Positions 1 through 8,042 of a stretch of 64,000 nt of DNA are shown one piece after another. The stretch comes from an uncultured Atopobiaceae bacterium (GTDB lineage Bacteria > Actinomycetota > Coriobacteriia > Coriobacteriales > Atopobiaceae). Position numbers and translations under genes: made by a program. The stretch is from contig CALUNW010000005.1 in assembly GCA_944322145.1 (NCBI GenBank), forward strand, positions 124,001 to 188,000, read 5' to 3'. Below the pieces are notes generated by a model. The model searched no databases and was not told the DNA's origin. It worked only from the letters and a program-made list of their open reading frames with translations. Positions within the stretch are counted from its first letter, which is position 1. The number at the start of each line of letters is the position of its first letter.

Positions 1-1
1 G

Positions 2-910
2 GAGGCCCGCGCGGCGCGCCACGACTCGCTCATGGCCGCGGTGAGCGACGAGGACCTCGTCACCCCCGGGACCCTGACGGTCGGCCTTCAGGTCACGGGC
101 ACCGCGCCGCTGGTCATAGCCGGCTCCGACGGTGAGTACGGCGGCATCGACGTCGAGACCGCCTATGCGCTCGCCGACCAGCTCGGCCTGGGCGCCGTGG
201 AGTTCGTCCCGGTCCAGAGCGTCGCCGAGGGCGTCGAGACCTGCGACGTCGTCATGGGCGCCAGCTCTGAGGAGCCGGACTGCGCGGTCGTTGGCTCCTA
301 CGTGCAGAGCGCGCTGGGCGTCTTCAGCGCAACGGACGTGGCGTCGGTCCCCGTGAGCGCCGCCGACCTCGGCGGGGCGACGATCGGGATGCAGGCGGGC
401 TCGGTCTCCCAGGCGTCCCTGGGTCGCCTCAACCTCGGCAACGCCGAGCAGACCTTCTCCAACCTCAACGAGGCCTTCGAGGCGCTGGCCGCGGGCACGG
501 TCGACTACGTCGTCTGCGACGCCTACTCGGGCGCCTACCTCGCCCACGCCTACGACGGCGTGTCCTTTGCGGGCACCATCGACGCCCCGCTGCCCGTGGG
601 CATCGCAGTCGCGTCCGACGCCTCGTCGCTGATCGGCAACGTCCAGATGGCGCTCGACGAGATCCAGACCAACGGCGTCGCCGCAATCGGTCGCGCGCGC
701 TGGGTCGGCGACTTCCCCGCGCTCACGGAGGCCACGGTCGTGTCCGGCCTGCCCGATCCGCAGGAGCAGGAGCAGGGCGAGCAGGACGATCAGGCCGCGG
801 ACGATGAGGGCGAGGCAAGCTCCGACGGCGAGTCCGAGGACGGCACCCTCATCGGCACCGCGGTCGCCGACGACGGCACGGATGAGTCCGGCGATCTTCT
901 CGCCCCGTGA
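2..910 (+). CDS. Amino-acid-type solute-binding protein, 5' end cut by window
   Basis: The product looks like the extracellular ligand-binding subunit of a polar amino acid ABC transporter (SBP family 3). Sequence seen: strand starts such as GTLTVGL near the N-terminus, GGIDVETAYALA, a GGATIGMQAGS hinge segment and a VDYVVCDAYSGAYL segment, all in the family order. The frame is open back to the first bases of the window, so the ATG at 32 is probably not the true start; the signal peptide or lipobox would lie upstream. The last ~50 residues form a Glu/Asp/Gly-rich low-complexity tail unusual for the family. No permease or ATPase gene is adjacent downstream, so the transporter context cannot be confirmed here. 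Confidence 0.7.
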   Translation, partial: EARAARHDSLMAAVSDEDLVTPGTLTVGLQVTGTAPLVIAGSDGEYGGIDVETAYALADQLGLGAVEFVPVQSVAEGVETCDVVMGASSEEPDCAVVGSYVQSALGVFSATDVASVPVSAADLGGATIGMQAGSVSQASLGRLNLGNAEQTFSNLNEAFEALAAGTVDYVVCDAYSGAYLAHAYDGVSFAGTIDAPLPVGIAVASDASSLIGNVQMALDEIQTNGVAAIGRARWVGDFPALTEATVVSGLPDPQEQEQGEQDDQAADDEGEASSDGESEDGTLIGTAVADDGTDESGDLLAP

Positions 911-1048
911 CGCACGCCGAAAGGAGCATGCCGCTCAGGCTGTTGGTGACGACGTGAGGGAGGAATTGCCAGCTCGCATTTGGGTATCAATGTCCTAGGA
1001 GCGGTCGCGCCCGCCGCGCCCGCCCATGGCAATCGTTAGGAGGTTCGC

Positions 1049-1642
1049 ATGGTTGACATCAAGATCTCGGGCCGCAAGGTGGGAGTCTCCGACTCTCTTC
1101 GCGATCACGTTGAGGAGAAGGTCGGCAACGCGCTCAAGGTGTTCGATATCAAGCCCATGACCTGCGATGTCGTTCTGCGCGTCGACAAGAACCCCTCCAA
1201 CCCCGAGCGCAAGACGTGCGAGGTCACGGTGTTTGTCCGTGACAACGTCGTCCGCGTGGTCGCGAGCTCCGACGACATGTTCGCCGCCATCGACGACGCC
1301 GCCGACAAGGTCACCCGCCAGCTGCGCAAGTACAAGACCCGCGTCATCGACCGCCGCCAGCGCGTCGCCGCCGCCAAGAGCGGCACGGTCACCCAGGAGG
1401 ACCTCGCCAGCCTCATCGAGCCGGGTCCCGACGAGACCGAGGACGACCAGCTCGTGCGCGAGAAGTACATCGACCTGTTCCCCATGACGGAGGAGGAGGC
1501 CCTCGTCCAGACCGACCTCATCGGCCACGACTTCTACGTCTTCACCAACGCCACCACCGGTCTGGTCAACGTCATCTACCACCGCAAGAACGGCGGGTAC
1601 GGCATCATCAAGCCCAAGATCGAGGAAGAGAATGAGCAGTAG
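1049..1642 (+). CDS. hpf: Ribosome hibernation promoting factor, long form
   Basis: This 197-residue protein binds the 30S subunit and, in the long form, drives 100S ribosome dimers during stationary phase. The S30AE domain (about residues 1-105) opens with VDIKISGRKV, and the C-terminal dimerisation domain (about 140-197) carries LFPMTEEEALVQ and a GHDFYVF segment typical of long HPF. The ATG at 1049 follows a clear AGGAGG ribosome binding site. The stop overlaps the start of the DegV gene by 11 bases, suggesting translational coupling. Length is normal for actinobacterial and firmicute long HPF. Confidence 0.93.
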   Translation: MVDIKISGRKVGVSDSLRDHVEEKVGNALKVFDIKPMTCDVVLRVDKNPSNPERKTCEVTVFVRDNVVRVVASSDDMFAAIDDAADKVTRQLRKYKTRVIDRRQRVAAAKSGTVTQEDLASLIEPGPDETEDDQLVREKYIDLFPMTEEEALVQTDLIGHDFYVFTNATTGLVNVIYHRKNGGYGIIKPKIEEENEQ

Positions 1643-2699
1643 CGATACCACCAGCACCACCGCAATCGAGGACGCGGCCGCCGAGCAGGGGCTCGCGTCA
1701 GACACCAACGCCCAGGCGTCGCAGGAGGCTGCGCGCCTGGGCCGCGCGTATCATCGCGCGTCCAACGTGAGGATCATCGTCGACTCCTGCGCCGACTTCG
1801 CGCCCGGCGTCGCCGAGGCGCTCGGGGTGGAGGTCGTGAACTTCACCTACGTCATGGGCGGGGAGGAGCACGTCGACGACCTCTGGAAGTCCATGACCCC
1901 CAAGGAGTTCTACGACCGCATGCGCGCGGGCGAGACGGCCACCACCTCGGCCGTCACCCCGGGTCACTACCTCGAGGTCTTCGAGCGCGCGGCCGAGGAG
2001 GGCACGCCGACGGTCTACCTGGCCTTCACGCGCGGCCTCTCCTCGAGCGTCGACGCCGCCCGCCAGGCGGCCGAGATGGTCCGCGAGAGCCATCCCGACT
2101 TCGAGATCTACGTCGTGGACAACGTCTGCCCGTCGGCGGCGGCCGAGCTGCTCGCCCTCGAGGCCGTGAACCAGGCGACCAAGGGCCTCTCCGCCAAGGA
2201 GCTCGTGTCCTGGGCCGAGGAGGCGCGCTACTACATCCACGGCTACTTCACGCTGGACTCCTTCGACTCCCTCGCGCGCGGCGGGCGCATCCCGCCGGCC
2301 GCGGCAACGGTGGGCGGCAAGCTCGACATCAAGCCCGAGCTCTCCTATGACACCAACGGCGCCCTCACGCTGCGCGGCATGTGCCGCGGCCGCAAGAAGG
2401 CCCTGCGCGCGATCCTGGCCGACTTCAAGGCCAACTACCTCGGCGCCGAGGGCGGGGACGAGAAGCTTCCCCTCGCCATCGTGTCCGCGGACGCCGAGAA
2501 GGACGCGCGCTGGCTGGCCGAGCAGGTCCGCCGCGAGCCGGGCTGCGCCGACGTGCCCATCATCTACAGCTCCGTTGGTCCGGTCATCGGCGCTCACGTG
2601 GGACCGGGCATGGTCGCGCTGCTGTTCTGGGGCAAGGACCGCCGCGAGGCCCTCTCGTTCACCGACCGCATCGCCCGCCGTGTCAAGGGCGAGAAGTAA
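1632..2699 (+). CDS. DegV family fatty-acid-binding protein
   Basis: DegV/FakB-type proteins hold a fatty acid and present it to a fatty acid kinase. Seen here: IIVDSCADF near residue 50, a TTSAVTPGHY segment, the serine-containing GLSSSVDAA segment and LARGGRIPPAAA, all diagnostic of the family. At 355 residues it is longer than the usual ~280 because of a ~45-residue N-terminal extension rich in Ala, Ser and Thr. Its ATG lies inside the end of hpf, so the two are probably coupled. No fakA-like kinase is visible in the window. An internal start near the beginning of the conserved domain is possible. Confidence 0.88.
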   Translation: MSSSDTTSTTAIEDAAAEQGLASDTNAQASQEAARLGRAYHRASNVRIIVDSCADFAPGVAEALGVEVVNFTYVMGGEEHVDDLWKSMTPKEFYDRMRAGETATTSAVTPGHYLEVFERAAEEGTPTVYLAFTRGLSSSVDAARQAAEMVRESHPDFEIYVVDNVCPSAAAELLALEAVNQATKGLSAKELVSWAEEARYYIHGYFTLDSFDSLARGGRIPPAAATVGGKLDIKPELSYDTNGALTLRGMCRGRKKALRAILADFKANYLGAEGGDEKLPLAIVSADAEKDARWLAEQVRREPGCADVPIIYSSVGPVIGAHVGPGMVALLFWGKDRREALSFTDRIARRVKGEK

Positions 2700-2717
2700 C
2701 AACTGTCTGAAAACGGG

Positions 2718-2750
2718 GGTGATGAAAAGGGACAGTCCCTTTTCATCACC
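2718..2750. repeat. GGGACAG-type palindrome (15-bp stem)
   Basis: Perfect 15-bp arms flank a 3-base centre (CAG), with the core GGGACAGTCCC. It lies between degV and the dehydrogenase gene and could act as a terminator or a REP-like element. It belongs to a family seen again at 3932, 15329, 27928, 32887, 34215 and 37015. Confidence 0.8.
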
Positions 2751-2772
2751 CTGCCTGTGGAAAGGAACCGCT

Positions 2773-3813
2773 TTGCAGATTCGCAAGATCGCCTTCATCG
2801 GCACCGGCATCATGGGCGCCAACATCGCCGGCCACATCATGGACGCCGGCTATGACCTCACCGTCCACAACCGCACCAAGGACAAGGCCGCGGCCCTTCT
2901 CGCCCGCGGCGCGCACTGGGCCGCGAGCCCCGCAGAGGCAGCCGCAGACGCCGACGTCGTCTTCACCATGGTGGGCTACCCGAGCGACGTCGAGGACGTC
3001 TACCTCGCCACCGACGGCCTGATCCGCACCGCCAAGAAGGGCGCCTGGCTCATCGACCTCACCACGAGCTCCCCGCAGCTCGCGCGCGACATCCACGACG
3101 CCGCCGAGGTCGAGGACAAGCACGCCTTCGACTGCCCGGTCACGGGCGGCGAGCAGGGCGCGATCGACGGCACCCTCACTCTCATCGCGGGCATCTCGCA
3201 GCAGGCCGCAGCGCCCGTGCTCCCGGTGCTGGAGTCCTTCTCGTCCAAGATCTTCTACTTCGACCAGCCCGGCGGCGGCCAGACCGCCAAGCTCTGCAAC
3301 CAGGTCTCGCTGGCCTCGTGCATGGTGGGCTATGCCGACGCGCTGGCCCTCGCCGAGCAGTCGGGCATCGACGCCGAGAAGGTCCTCGAGGTGATGGCGT
3401 CCGGCACGGGCGGCTCCGGCGCGTCCAAGACCCTGGCGCCCAAGTCCCTCGCGGGCGACTACAAGCCGGGTTTTCTTGCCGAGCACCTGCGCAAGGACAT
3501 CGGCCTGGCCCTGCAGCGCTCCGAGGACCTGGAGATCACCCTGCCCGGCGCCGAGACCGCGTTCACCCTCTTTGACATGCTCTGCCAGATCGGCGGCTCG
3601 CGCATGGGCACGCAGGCCCTGACGCTCCTGTACCAGGAGGAGGCCACCTGCGCCGTCGCCGGCCTTGACTGGTCGCTGCTCGACCAGGGCGACGAGGACG
3701 AGCACGAGTGCCACTGCGGCCACGACCACGGCGACGGCCACGAGTGCTGCGGCGGCCACGGCCACGACCACGGCGACGGCCACGAGTGCCACTGCCACGA
3801 CCACGAGCACTAG
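2773..3813 (+). CDS. 3-hydroxyisobutyrate dehydrogenase-family enzyme with His/Cys-rich tail
   Basis: NAD(P)-dependent beta-hydroxyacid dehydrogenase of 346 residues. The Rossmann motif GTGIMGANIA is at the N-terminus, followed by the substrate-binding motif DCPVTGGEQGA and the catalytic lysine in GGGQTAKLCNQ. I place the start at the TTG at 2773, seven bases after a GGAAAGG ribosome binding site, because upstream in-frame sequence runs through the palindrome at 2718. The exact substrate (3-hydroxyisobutyrate, tartronate semialdehyde or similar) cannot be told. The last ~40 residues are a separate tail of alternating His, Cys, Asp, Glu and Gly, which looks metal-binding and is not part of the family fold. 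Confidence 0.88.
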   Translation: MQIRKIAFIGTGIMGANIAGHIMDAGYDLTVHNRTKDKAAALLARGAHWAASPAEAAADADVVFTMVGYPSDVEDVYLATDGLIRTAKKGAWLIDLTTSSPQLARDIHDAAEVEDKHAFDCPVTGGEQGAIDGTLTLIAGISQQAAAPVLPVLESFSSKIFYFDQPGGGQTAKLCNQVSLASCMVGYADALALAEQSGIDAEKVLEVMASGTGGSGASKTLAPKSLAGDYKPGFLAEHLRKDIGLALQRSEDLEITLPGAETAFTLFDMLCQIGGSRMGTQALTLLYQEEATCAVAGLDWSLLDQGDEDEHECHCGHDHGDGHECCGGHGHDHGDGHECHCHDHEH

Positions 3814-3841
3814 CTGCCGCGCGCCCTGCGCCGCCACATAA

Positions 3842-3908
3842 CACGCACAGTTCCGGTTTTGCCAAACAATATCCTGGGGATATAGAATACGCAACGGAAC
3901 TGTGCGTG
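3842..3908. repeat. 67-bp AT-rich imperfect palindrome, copy 1
   Basis: Fourteen-bp perfect arms (CACGCACAGTTCCG and its complement) enclose a 39-base AT-rich centre that contains a small ATATCC/GGATAT dyad. A related 67-bp element with the same arm sequence lies at 40274-40340. It sits just downstream of the dehydrogenase gene. Confidence 0.75.
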
Positions 3909-3931
3909 TCGCCATGTGCGGCGCGCAACAA

Positions 3932-3966
3932 ATGATTCAAAAGGGGACCGTCCCCTTTTGAATCAT
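3932..3966. repeat. GGGACAG-type palindrome (16-bp stem)
   Basis: Perfect 16-bp arms around CCG, with AAAAGGGGA facing TCCCCTTTT. It ends 26 bases before the NYN gene start. It is a member of the same family as 2718-2750. Confidence 0.8.
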
Positions 3967-3992
3967 GCAGGACAAGGAGAACCACCCGCTTC

Positions 3993-4775
3993 ATGAACAC
4001 GACCGACAATCCGCAGAGCTCCATCGCGGTGCTCATCGACTTCGAGAACCTCGCCCTGGGCACCGGCCGCCGCAACCGTCGCGGCCACCAGGAGCCCGGC
4101 CCGATGCCCGACGTCAAGCTCATCCTCGAGCGCCTCGTCGACAAGGGCCGCATCACCGCGAAGCGGGCCTACTGCGACTGGCAGCGCTTCTCGGACGCCG
4201 TCACGCCCCTTCACGAGCTCGGCATCGAGCTCATCGAGATCCCGGACCGCGCCTACACCGGCAAGAACTCCGCCGACATCCGCCTCGCCGTGGACGCGAT
4301 GGAGATCTGCCTCACCAAGGACCACATCGACACCTTCGCCATCCTCTCCGGCGACTCCGACTTCTCGCCGCTCGTCTCCAAGCTCAAGGAGTTTGGCAAG
4401 ACCGTCATCGGCGTGGGCATGAAGGAGGCCACGAGCAGCCTGCTCGCGGAGGTCTGCGACGAGTTCATCTTCTACGAGGACATCACGCGCGGAGCGGGCA
4501 TCCCGGACTTCTCCGGCAAGGTGCCCCGCGAGAAGCAAGACTGCTATCAGCTGCTCTTTGAGACCATCGACGCGCTCCAGCGCGAGAGCGACAGCTTCAT
4601 CCTGGCCTCGCGCCTCAAGGACACCATGAAGCGAAAGCGCCCGCAGTTCTCCGAGGGCTCCTACGGGTACCGCTCGTTCACGTCGCTGCTGCGCGAGGCG
4701 TCCAAGCTCGGCTTCATTGAGATTCACCAGGACCCCAAGAGCGGCACGGCCGTGGTCGACGGGTTCTGCGAGTAG
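3993..4775 (+). CDS. NYN-domain putative ribonuclease with C-terminal LOTUS/OST-HTH domain
   Basis: A 260-residue protein with a PIN-like NYN nuclease domain (about residues 8-165). The acidic residues expected at the active site are in VLIDFEN, NSADIRLAVDAM and SGDSDFSPLV. The C-terminal ~80 residues (from about 180) resemble an OST-HTH/LOTUS RNA-binding domain, ending in the strand FIEIHQD. By family knowledge it should cut or bind structured RNA. It is followed 11 bases later by the HEAT protein gene, so the two likely form one transcript. The target RNA is unknown. Confidence 0.85.
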   Translation: MNTTDNPQSSIAVLIDFENLALGTGRRNRRGHQEPGPMPDVKLILERLVDKGRITAKRAYCDWQRFSDAVTPLHELGIELIEIPDRAYTGKNSADIRLAVDAMEICLTKDHIDTFAILSGDSDFSPLVSKLKEFGKTVIGVGMKEATSSLLAEVCDEFIFYEDITRGAGIPDFSGKVPREKQDCYQLLFETIDALQRESDSFILASRLKDTMKRKRPQFSEGSYGYRSFTSLLREASKLGFIEIHQDPKSGTAVVDGFCE

Positions 4776-4786
4776 GGAGGAAAAAT

Positions 4787-5350
4787 ATGGCTGACACCGC
4801 AACCCCGGACATCTCGGGTCTCGTCGAGGAGCTCTCGGGCTCCAGCAGGCGCCGCCGCCAGGAGGTCGCGCACACGATCGCGCTGGCCGCCCGCGCCAAC
4901 CCCGCCGTGGTGGCGCCGCACGCCGACGCCCTGATCGACGCGCTCTTCCGCCCCGAGGCCCAGACGCGCTGGGAGGTGCTCGACGCGCTCGGCTGCATCG
5001 CCCAGGACAATGCCGACCTGGTGGCGGGCGCGTTCGACGGCGCCGAGGCGTCGCTGTTCGACGACGGCTCGGCCACGGTGCGCCTGGCTGCCTTCGAGTT
5101 CCTGTGCCGCTTCGGCGCGAGCTCACAGGAGCGCTCCGACGAGGTCTGGCCCCTCGTCGACGAGGCCATCCAGTGCTATCACGGCGACGCCGAGTACCGC
5201 GACATGCTCGCCGCGCTGCTGCGCCTTGCGCAGGGCAGCGCCTCGGGCGCCACCAAGGAGGCGCTCGCCGCGCGCGTGAAGTTTGACGCCGAGAACGGCA
5301 CGGGCTACATCAAGTCCTTCTCGGCCGAGATTCTTCAAGCTCTCTTATAG
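4787..5350 (+). CDS. HEAT-repeat-like helical protein
   Basis: A 187-residue all-helical protein with repeating pairs of amphipathic helices, for example the VVAPHADALIDALF and WEVLDALGCIAQ segments, as in HEAT/ARM repeat scaffolds. There are no catalytic motifs, signal peptide or membrane segments. The ATG follows a GGAGG ribosome binding site and only 11 bases separate it from the NYN gene, so it may be a partner of that putative RNase; this is inference. I do not recognise a specific named family. Confidence 0.65.
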   Translation: MADTATPDISGLVEELSGSSRRRRQEVAHTIALAARANPAVVAPHADALIDALFRPEAQTRWEVLDALGCIAQDNADLVAGAFDGAEASLFDDGSATVRLAAFEFLCRFGASSQERSDEVWPLVDEAIQCYHGDAEYRDMLAALLRLAQGSASGATKEALAARVKFDAENGTGYIKSFSAEILQALL

Positions 5351-5455
5351 GTTCGTGCAGAGGCGGGGGAGCCCGCCGCCCGGCCGTAGAATCAAAAGCT
5401 GAAGGCATGCATGAGGGCGCGTCCGCAGGGGCGCGCCCGACGTGAGGAGAGGCAC

Positions 5456-6409
5456 ATGGCAGACGAGGACAAGATCACGGACGACGTCGAGAAGGACGTC
5501 AAGGGCGAGAAGGACGAGAAGGACGAGAGGCCGGCAAAGCCCGAGCCCGCTGCCGCGGCGGCCGAGCACCGGACGCTCCCCGTCCCGGCGTGGGTCGCCA
5601 TCTGCGTGGCGGCGCTTGTCGTTGGCGTGCTCGGCGGCTACTTCCTGCTGGGCGGCGCTGGCGCCGGCTCCGTCTCGCTCGACGGTCGCACGACGCTCTC
5701 CGCCGGCGAGCTCGACAGCACCATCGCCACCTACACCTACAACGGTCAGCGCAAGAACGTCACCTCCCGCGACGTGCTGACCTTCGGCGGCGGCGAGGTG
5801 GAGTCCGCCGTCAACGACGACGGCACCTACTCCGTGCCCACCGCCTCCGAGATCGTGGTCTACGCCCAGAACATGATCATCCTGGCCGACGCGGAGGACC
5901 GCGGCATCACTGCGACCGACGAGGAGGTCTCCGCCTATGCAGAGCAGATGATGGGCAACGCCGACCTCGCCACGATCGCGGAGCTCTACGGCATCGACGA
6001 GCAGAGCGTCTACGACACCTTCGCGCAGAGCGTCGTCGTCTCCAAGCTGCGCGACTCCGTCTGCGAGACCGAGCTCCCCGAGCAGCCCGCCGAGCCGACC
6101 GAGCCCGAGGAGGGAGCCGAGGACACGCCCACGGCGGACTACGCGAGCTACATCATCGCCCTTCTCGGCGACGAGTGGGACTCCGAGGCCGGCACCTGGG
6201 CGCGCACCGACGGCGACTACTACGCCACGCTCTCGACCTACGAGATCACCAACGACGCGGCGACCTACGCCGCCGCCGAGGCAGCCTACAACGTGGCCTA
6301 TAGCGCCTACTCCGACGCCTCGACGCAGCTGACCGAGGAGTGGACCACCTACACGGGCAACCTCCTCTCCCACGCGACCATCCAGATCGGCACCCTGGCG
6401 GCGTCCTGA
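5456..6409 (+). CDS. Membrane-anchored SurA-N-like protein
   Basis: 317 residues from the ATG at 5456, chosen because it follows a GAGGAGAGG ribosome binding site; an upstream in-frame ATG lacks one. A highly charged cytoplasmic N-terminus (Lys/Asp/Glu) precedes one membrane helix (about residues 43-66, VPAWVAICVAALVVGVL). The extracytoplasmic part contains a helical ITATDEEVSAYAEQMM segment like the N-terminal chaperone domain of SurA/PrsA foldases, but no PPIase domain is visible. It may be an extracytoplasmic chaperone. The stop codon overlaps the next start (TGATG), implying coupling to the TudS-PNP gene, although a functional link is not obvious. Confidence 0.65.
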   Translation: MADEDKITDDVEKDVKGEKDEKDERPAKPEPAAAAAEHRTLPVPAWVAICVAALVVGVLGGYFLLGGAGAGSVSLDGRTTLSAGELDSTIATYTYNGQRKNVTSRDVLTFGGGEVESAVNDDGTYSVPTASEIVVYAQNMIILADAEDRGITATDEEVSAYAEQMMGNADLATIAELYGIDEQSVYDTFAQSVVVSKLRDSVCETELPEQPAEPTEPEEGAEDTPTADYASYIIALLGDEWDSEAGTWARTDGDYYATLSTYEITNDAATYAAAEAAYNVAYSAYSDASTQLTEEWTTYTGNLLSHATIQIGTLAAS

Positions 6410-7599
6410 TGCGCGTCGCGATAAGCGCCTGCCTGCTTGGAGCCCCCGTCCGCTACGACGGGGGCTCCAAGCCCGTCTCTGAGGTGCTCGAGCTGGCGGA
6501 GAAGGTCGACGTGGTGCGCGTGTGCCCCGAGACCGCGAGCGGGCTTCCCGTGCCGCGCCCGCCCGCCGAGCAGCTCGGGGGGCGCGTTCTTCTCGCCGAC
6601 GGACGGGACGTGACCGCGGAGTTTGACCTGGGGGCCCAGAGGTCCCTCGACGCCGTGAGACGCTCGCCGGTCCGCTTGGCGGTGCTCAAGGCAAAAAGCC
6701 CGTCGTGCGGGGTCGGTCTGGTCTACGATGGAACCTACTCTGGAAGACTCGTTCCGGGCCAGGGCGTCTTTGCGGCGCGGCTCGAGAGGGAGGGGATCTG
6801 CGTGGTCACCGAGGAAACCGTGAGGGCGTGCAAGCCGAGCGTCGAGCACCCCGTCGCCATCGTGCTGGGAAGCGGCCTGGGGCACCTGGGGTCGCTCGTG
6901 CGGCCGGTGCGCCGCATCGACTACCGTGACATCGAGGGCTTTCCCGAGAGCGCCCGCCCCGTGGCGGGTCACAGCTTCGAGGCCACCGTAGGCACCATCG
7001 ACGGCGTGCCCGTGGTGGTCTACCCCGGGCGCATCCACCTCTACCAGGGATATTCTGCCGCCGAGGTCACGGCGCTCGTGCGCCACGCGCACCACCTGGG
7101 CTGCCGCGACATCGTCTTTGCCTGCGCCACGGGTGCGGTTCCGGGCCAGGCGCACGTGGGCCTGGGCATCCTGACCGACCAGATCAACCTCACGGGACGC
7201 AACCCGCTCGCCGAGTGGGAGGGACTCCGCGACGTGGAGAGCCCGTTCGTGGACATGAACGACGCCTACTCTCCCTACCTGCGCACCATCGCACGCGGCG
7301 TGGCCGACGACCTGGGCATCGCCGTGGAGGAGGGCGTCTACGCGGGCGTGCTCGGGCCGTGCTTCGAGACGCCGGCCGAGGTCGCCGCGCTGCGGGCGCT
7401 CGGGGTGTCCTACGTGGGCATGTCCACGGTGTGCGAGGTCGTCATGGCGCGGGCGCTGGGCATGAACGTGCTGGGGCTCACGCTGGCCGCCAACGAGTCC
7501 GGAGCCCCGGCGGTCTCGCACGAGACCGTGCTCGCCGAGGCCGGCCGCCACGCCGACGACTTCGAGGCGCTGGTGCGCGGCGTGCTGCGCCTGCTGTGA
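6409..7599 (+). CDS. TudS (DUF523) - purine nucleoside phosphorylase fusion
   Basis: A 396-residue two-domain protein. Residues 1-135 are a DUF523/TudS domain; the three cysteines expected to hold a [4Fe-4S] cluster are C8 (SACLLGAPVRYDGGSK), C39 (VCPE) and C100 (KSPSCG). TudS enzymes remove sulfur from 2-thiouracil. Residues ~145-396 are a trimeric-type purine nucleoside phosphorylase: VLGSGLGHLG, GRIHLYQGY, a DQINLTGRNPL segment and VGMSTVCEVVMARA. The fusion suggests removal of sulfur from thiolated bases coupled to nucleoside phosphorolysis; this is inference. The loop that normally reads NAAGG is ATGAVPG, so the PNP specificity may differ. The start overlaps the previous stop. Confidence 0.85.
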   Translation: MRVAISACLLGAPVRYDGGSKPVSEVLELAEKVDVVRVCPETASGLPVPRPPAEQLGGRVLLADGRDVTAEFDLGAQRSLDAVRRSPVRLAVLKAKSPSCGVGLVYDGTYSGRLVPGQGVFAARLEREGICVVTEETVRACKPSVEHPVAIVLGSGLGHLGSLVRPVRRIDYRDIEGFPESARPVAGHSFEATVGTIDGVPVVVYPGRIHLYQGYSAAEVTALVRHAHHLGCRDIVFACATGAVPGQAHVGLGILTDQINLTGRNPLAEWEGLRDVESPFVDMNDAYSPYLRTIARGVADDLGIAVEEGVYAGVLGPCFETPAEVAALRALGVSYVGMSTVCEVVMARALGMNVLGLTLAANESGAPAVSHETVLAEAGRHADDFEALVRGVLRLL

Positions 7600-7627
7600 C
7601 AATGAGGACAGGTTAAATTGTCACAGC
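7593..7627. terminator. Palindrome spanning the TudS-PNP stop codon
   Basis: Perfect 11-bp arms (GCTGTGACAAT and its complement) with a 13-base loop containing GGACAGG. The TGA stop lies inside the left arm. No U-tract follows, so it may be a REP-like element rather than an intrinsic terminator. Confidence 0.6.
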
Positions 7628-7646
7628 GCGGCCGAGAAAAACGTGC

Positions 7647-7675
7647 TTGCGCGGCAGCGGCGCTTCTCGTATAGT
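7647..7675 (+). promoter_or_regulatory. Sigma70-type promoter of tRNA-Thr
   Basis: TTGCGC at 7647-7652, a 17-base spacer, and TATAGT at 7670-7675. The predicted start point lies about 10 bases before the tRNA. Confidence 0.7.
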
Positions 7676-7691
7676 AATTATTCGCTGACAC

Positions 7692-7767
7692 GCCAGCTTA
7701 GCTCAGTTGGTAGAGCACCGCTCTCGTAAAGCGGGGGTCACCAGTTCGAGTCTGGTAGCTGGCTCCA
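7692..7767 (+). tRNA. tRNA-Thr (anticodon CGT)
   Basis: A complete cloverleaf can be drawn. The acceptor arm GCCAGCT pairs with AGCTGGC, the D-arm is GCTC/GAGC, the anticodon stem is CCGCT/AGCGG with loop CTCGTAA (anticodon CGT at 7725-7727, reading ACG), and the T-arm is ACCAG/CTGGT with loop TTCGAGT. The CCA end is encoded. Confidence 0.96.
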
Positions 7768-7778
7768 GCCAAACGCAC

Positions 7779-7811
7779 AGGTCAGGGACCCTTTGGTCTC
7801 TGACCTTTTTT
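7779..7811 (+). terminator. Intrinsic terminator of tRNA-Thr
   Basis: A 12-bp stem (AGGTCAGGGACC, one mismatch) with a 4-base loop, followed by a run of six T. Confidence 0.9.
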
Positions 7812-7853
7812 CGTGTCTCCGCCCGGTCGCGGTGCCTGGTTGCGACCCACTGT

Positions 7854-8001
7854 CGCGGATCCAAATCGGAATTTGGGTCCGCGCCGCGCCAGAGACGCCG
7901 TCGCGACCGCCCGCCCTTCTCGGCCGCGAGGTTCTCCGCGAAATTATCGCAGTTTGGTACGTAAACATGGGCCCCAAACTGCGGTATTTTCGCGGAGAAC
8001 C
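7854..8001. repeat. Two tandem long hairpins between tRNA-Thr and rpiR
   Basis: The first hairpin (7854-7884) has 13-bp arms with one mismatch. The second (7930-7957 with 7974-8001) has 28-bp arms with a few mismatches and a 16-base loop. They lie between the convergent tRNA and regulator genes, and no gene is visible in 7812-8042. They may terminate transcription from both sides. Confidence 0.65.
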
Positions 8002-8042
8002 ATCTGAGGCGCTGCGACTCCGCGGGCCGCGGTCCCGGCCGC

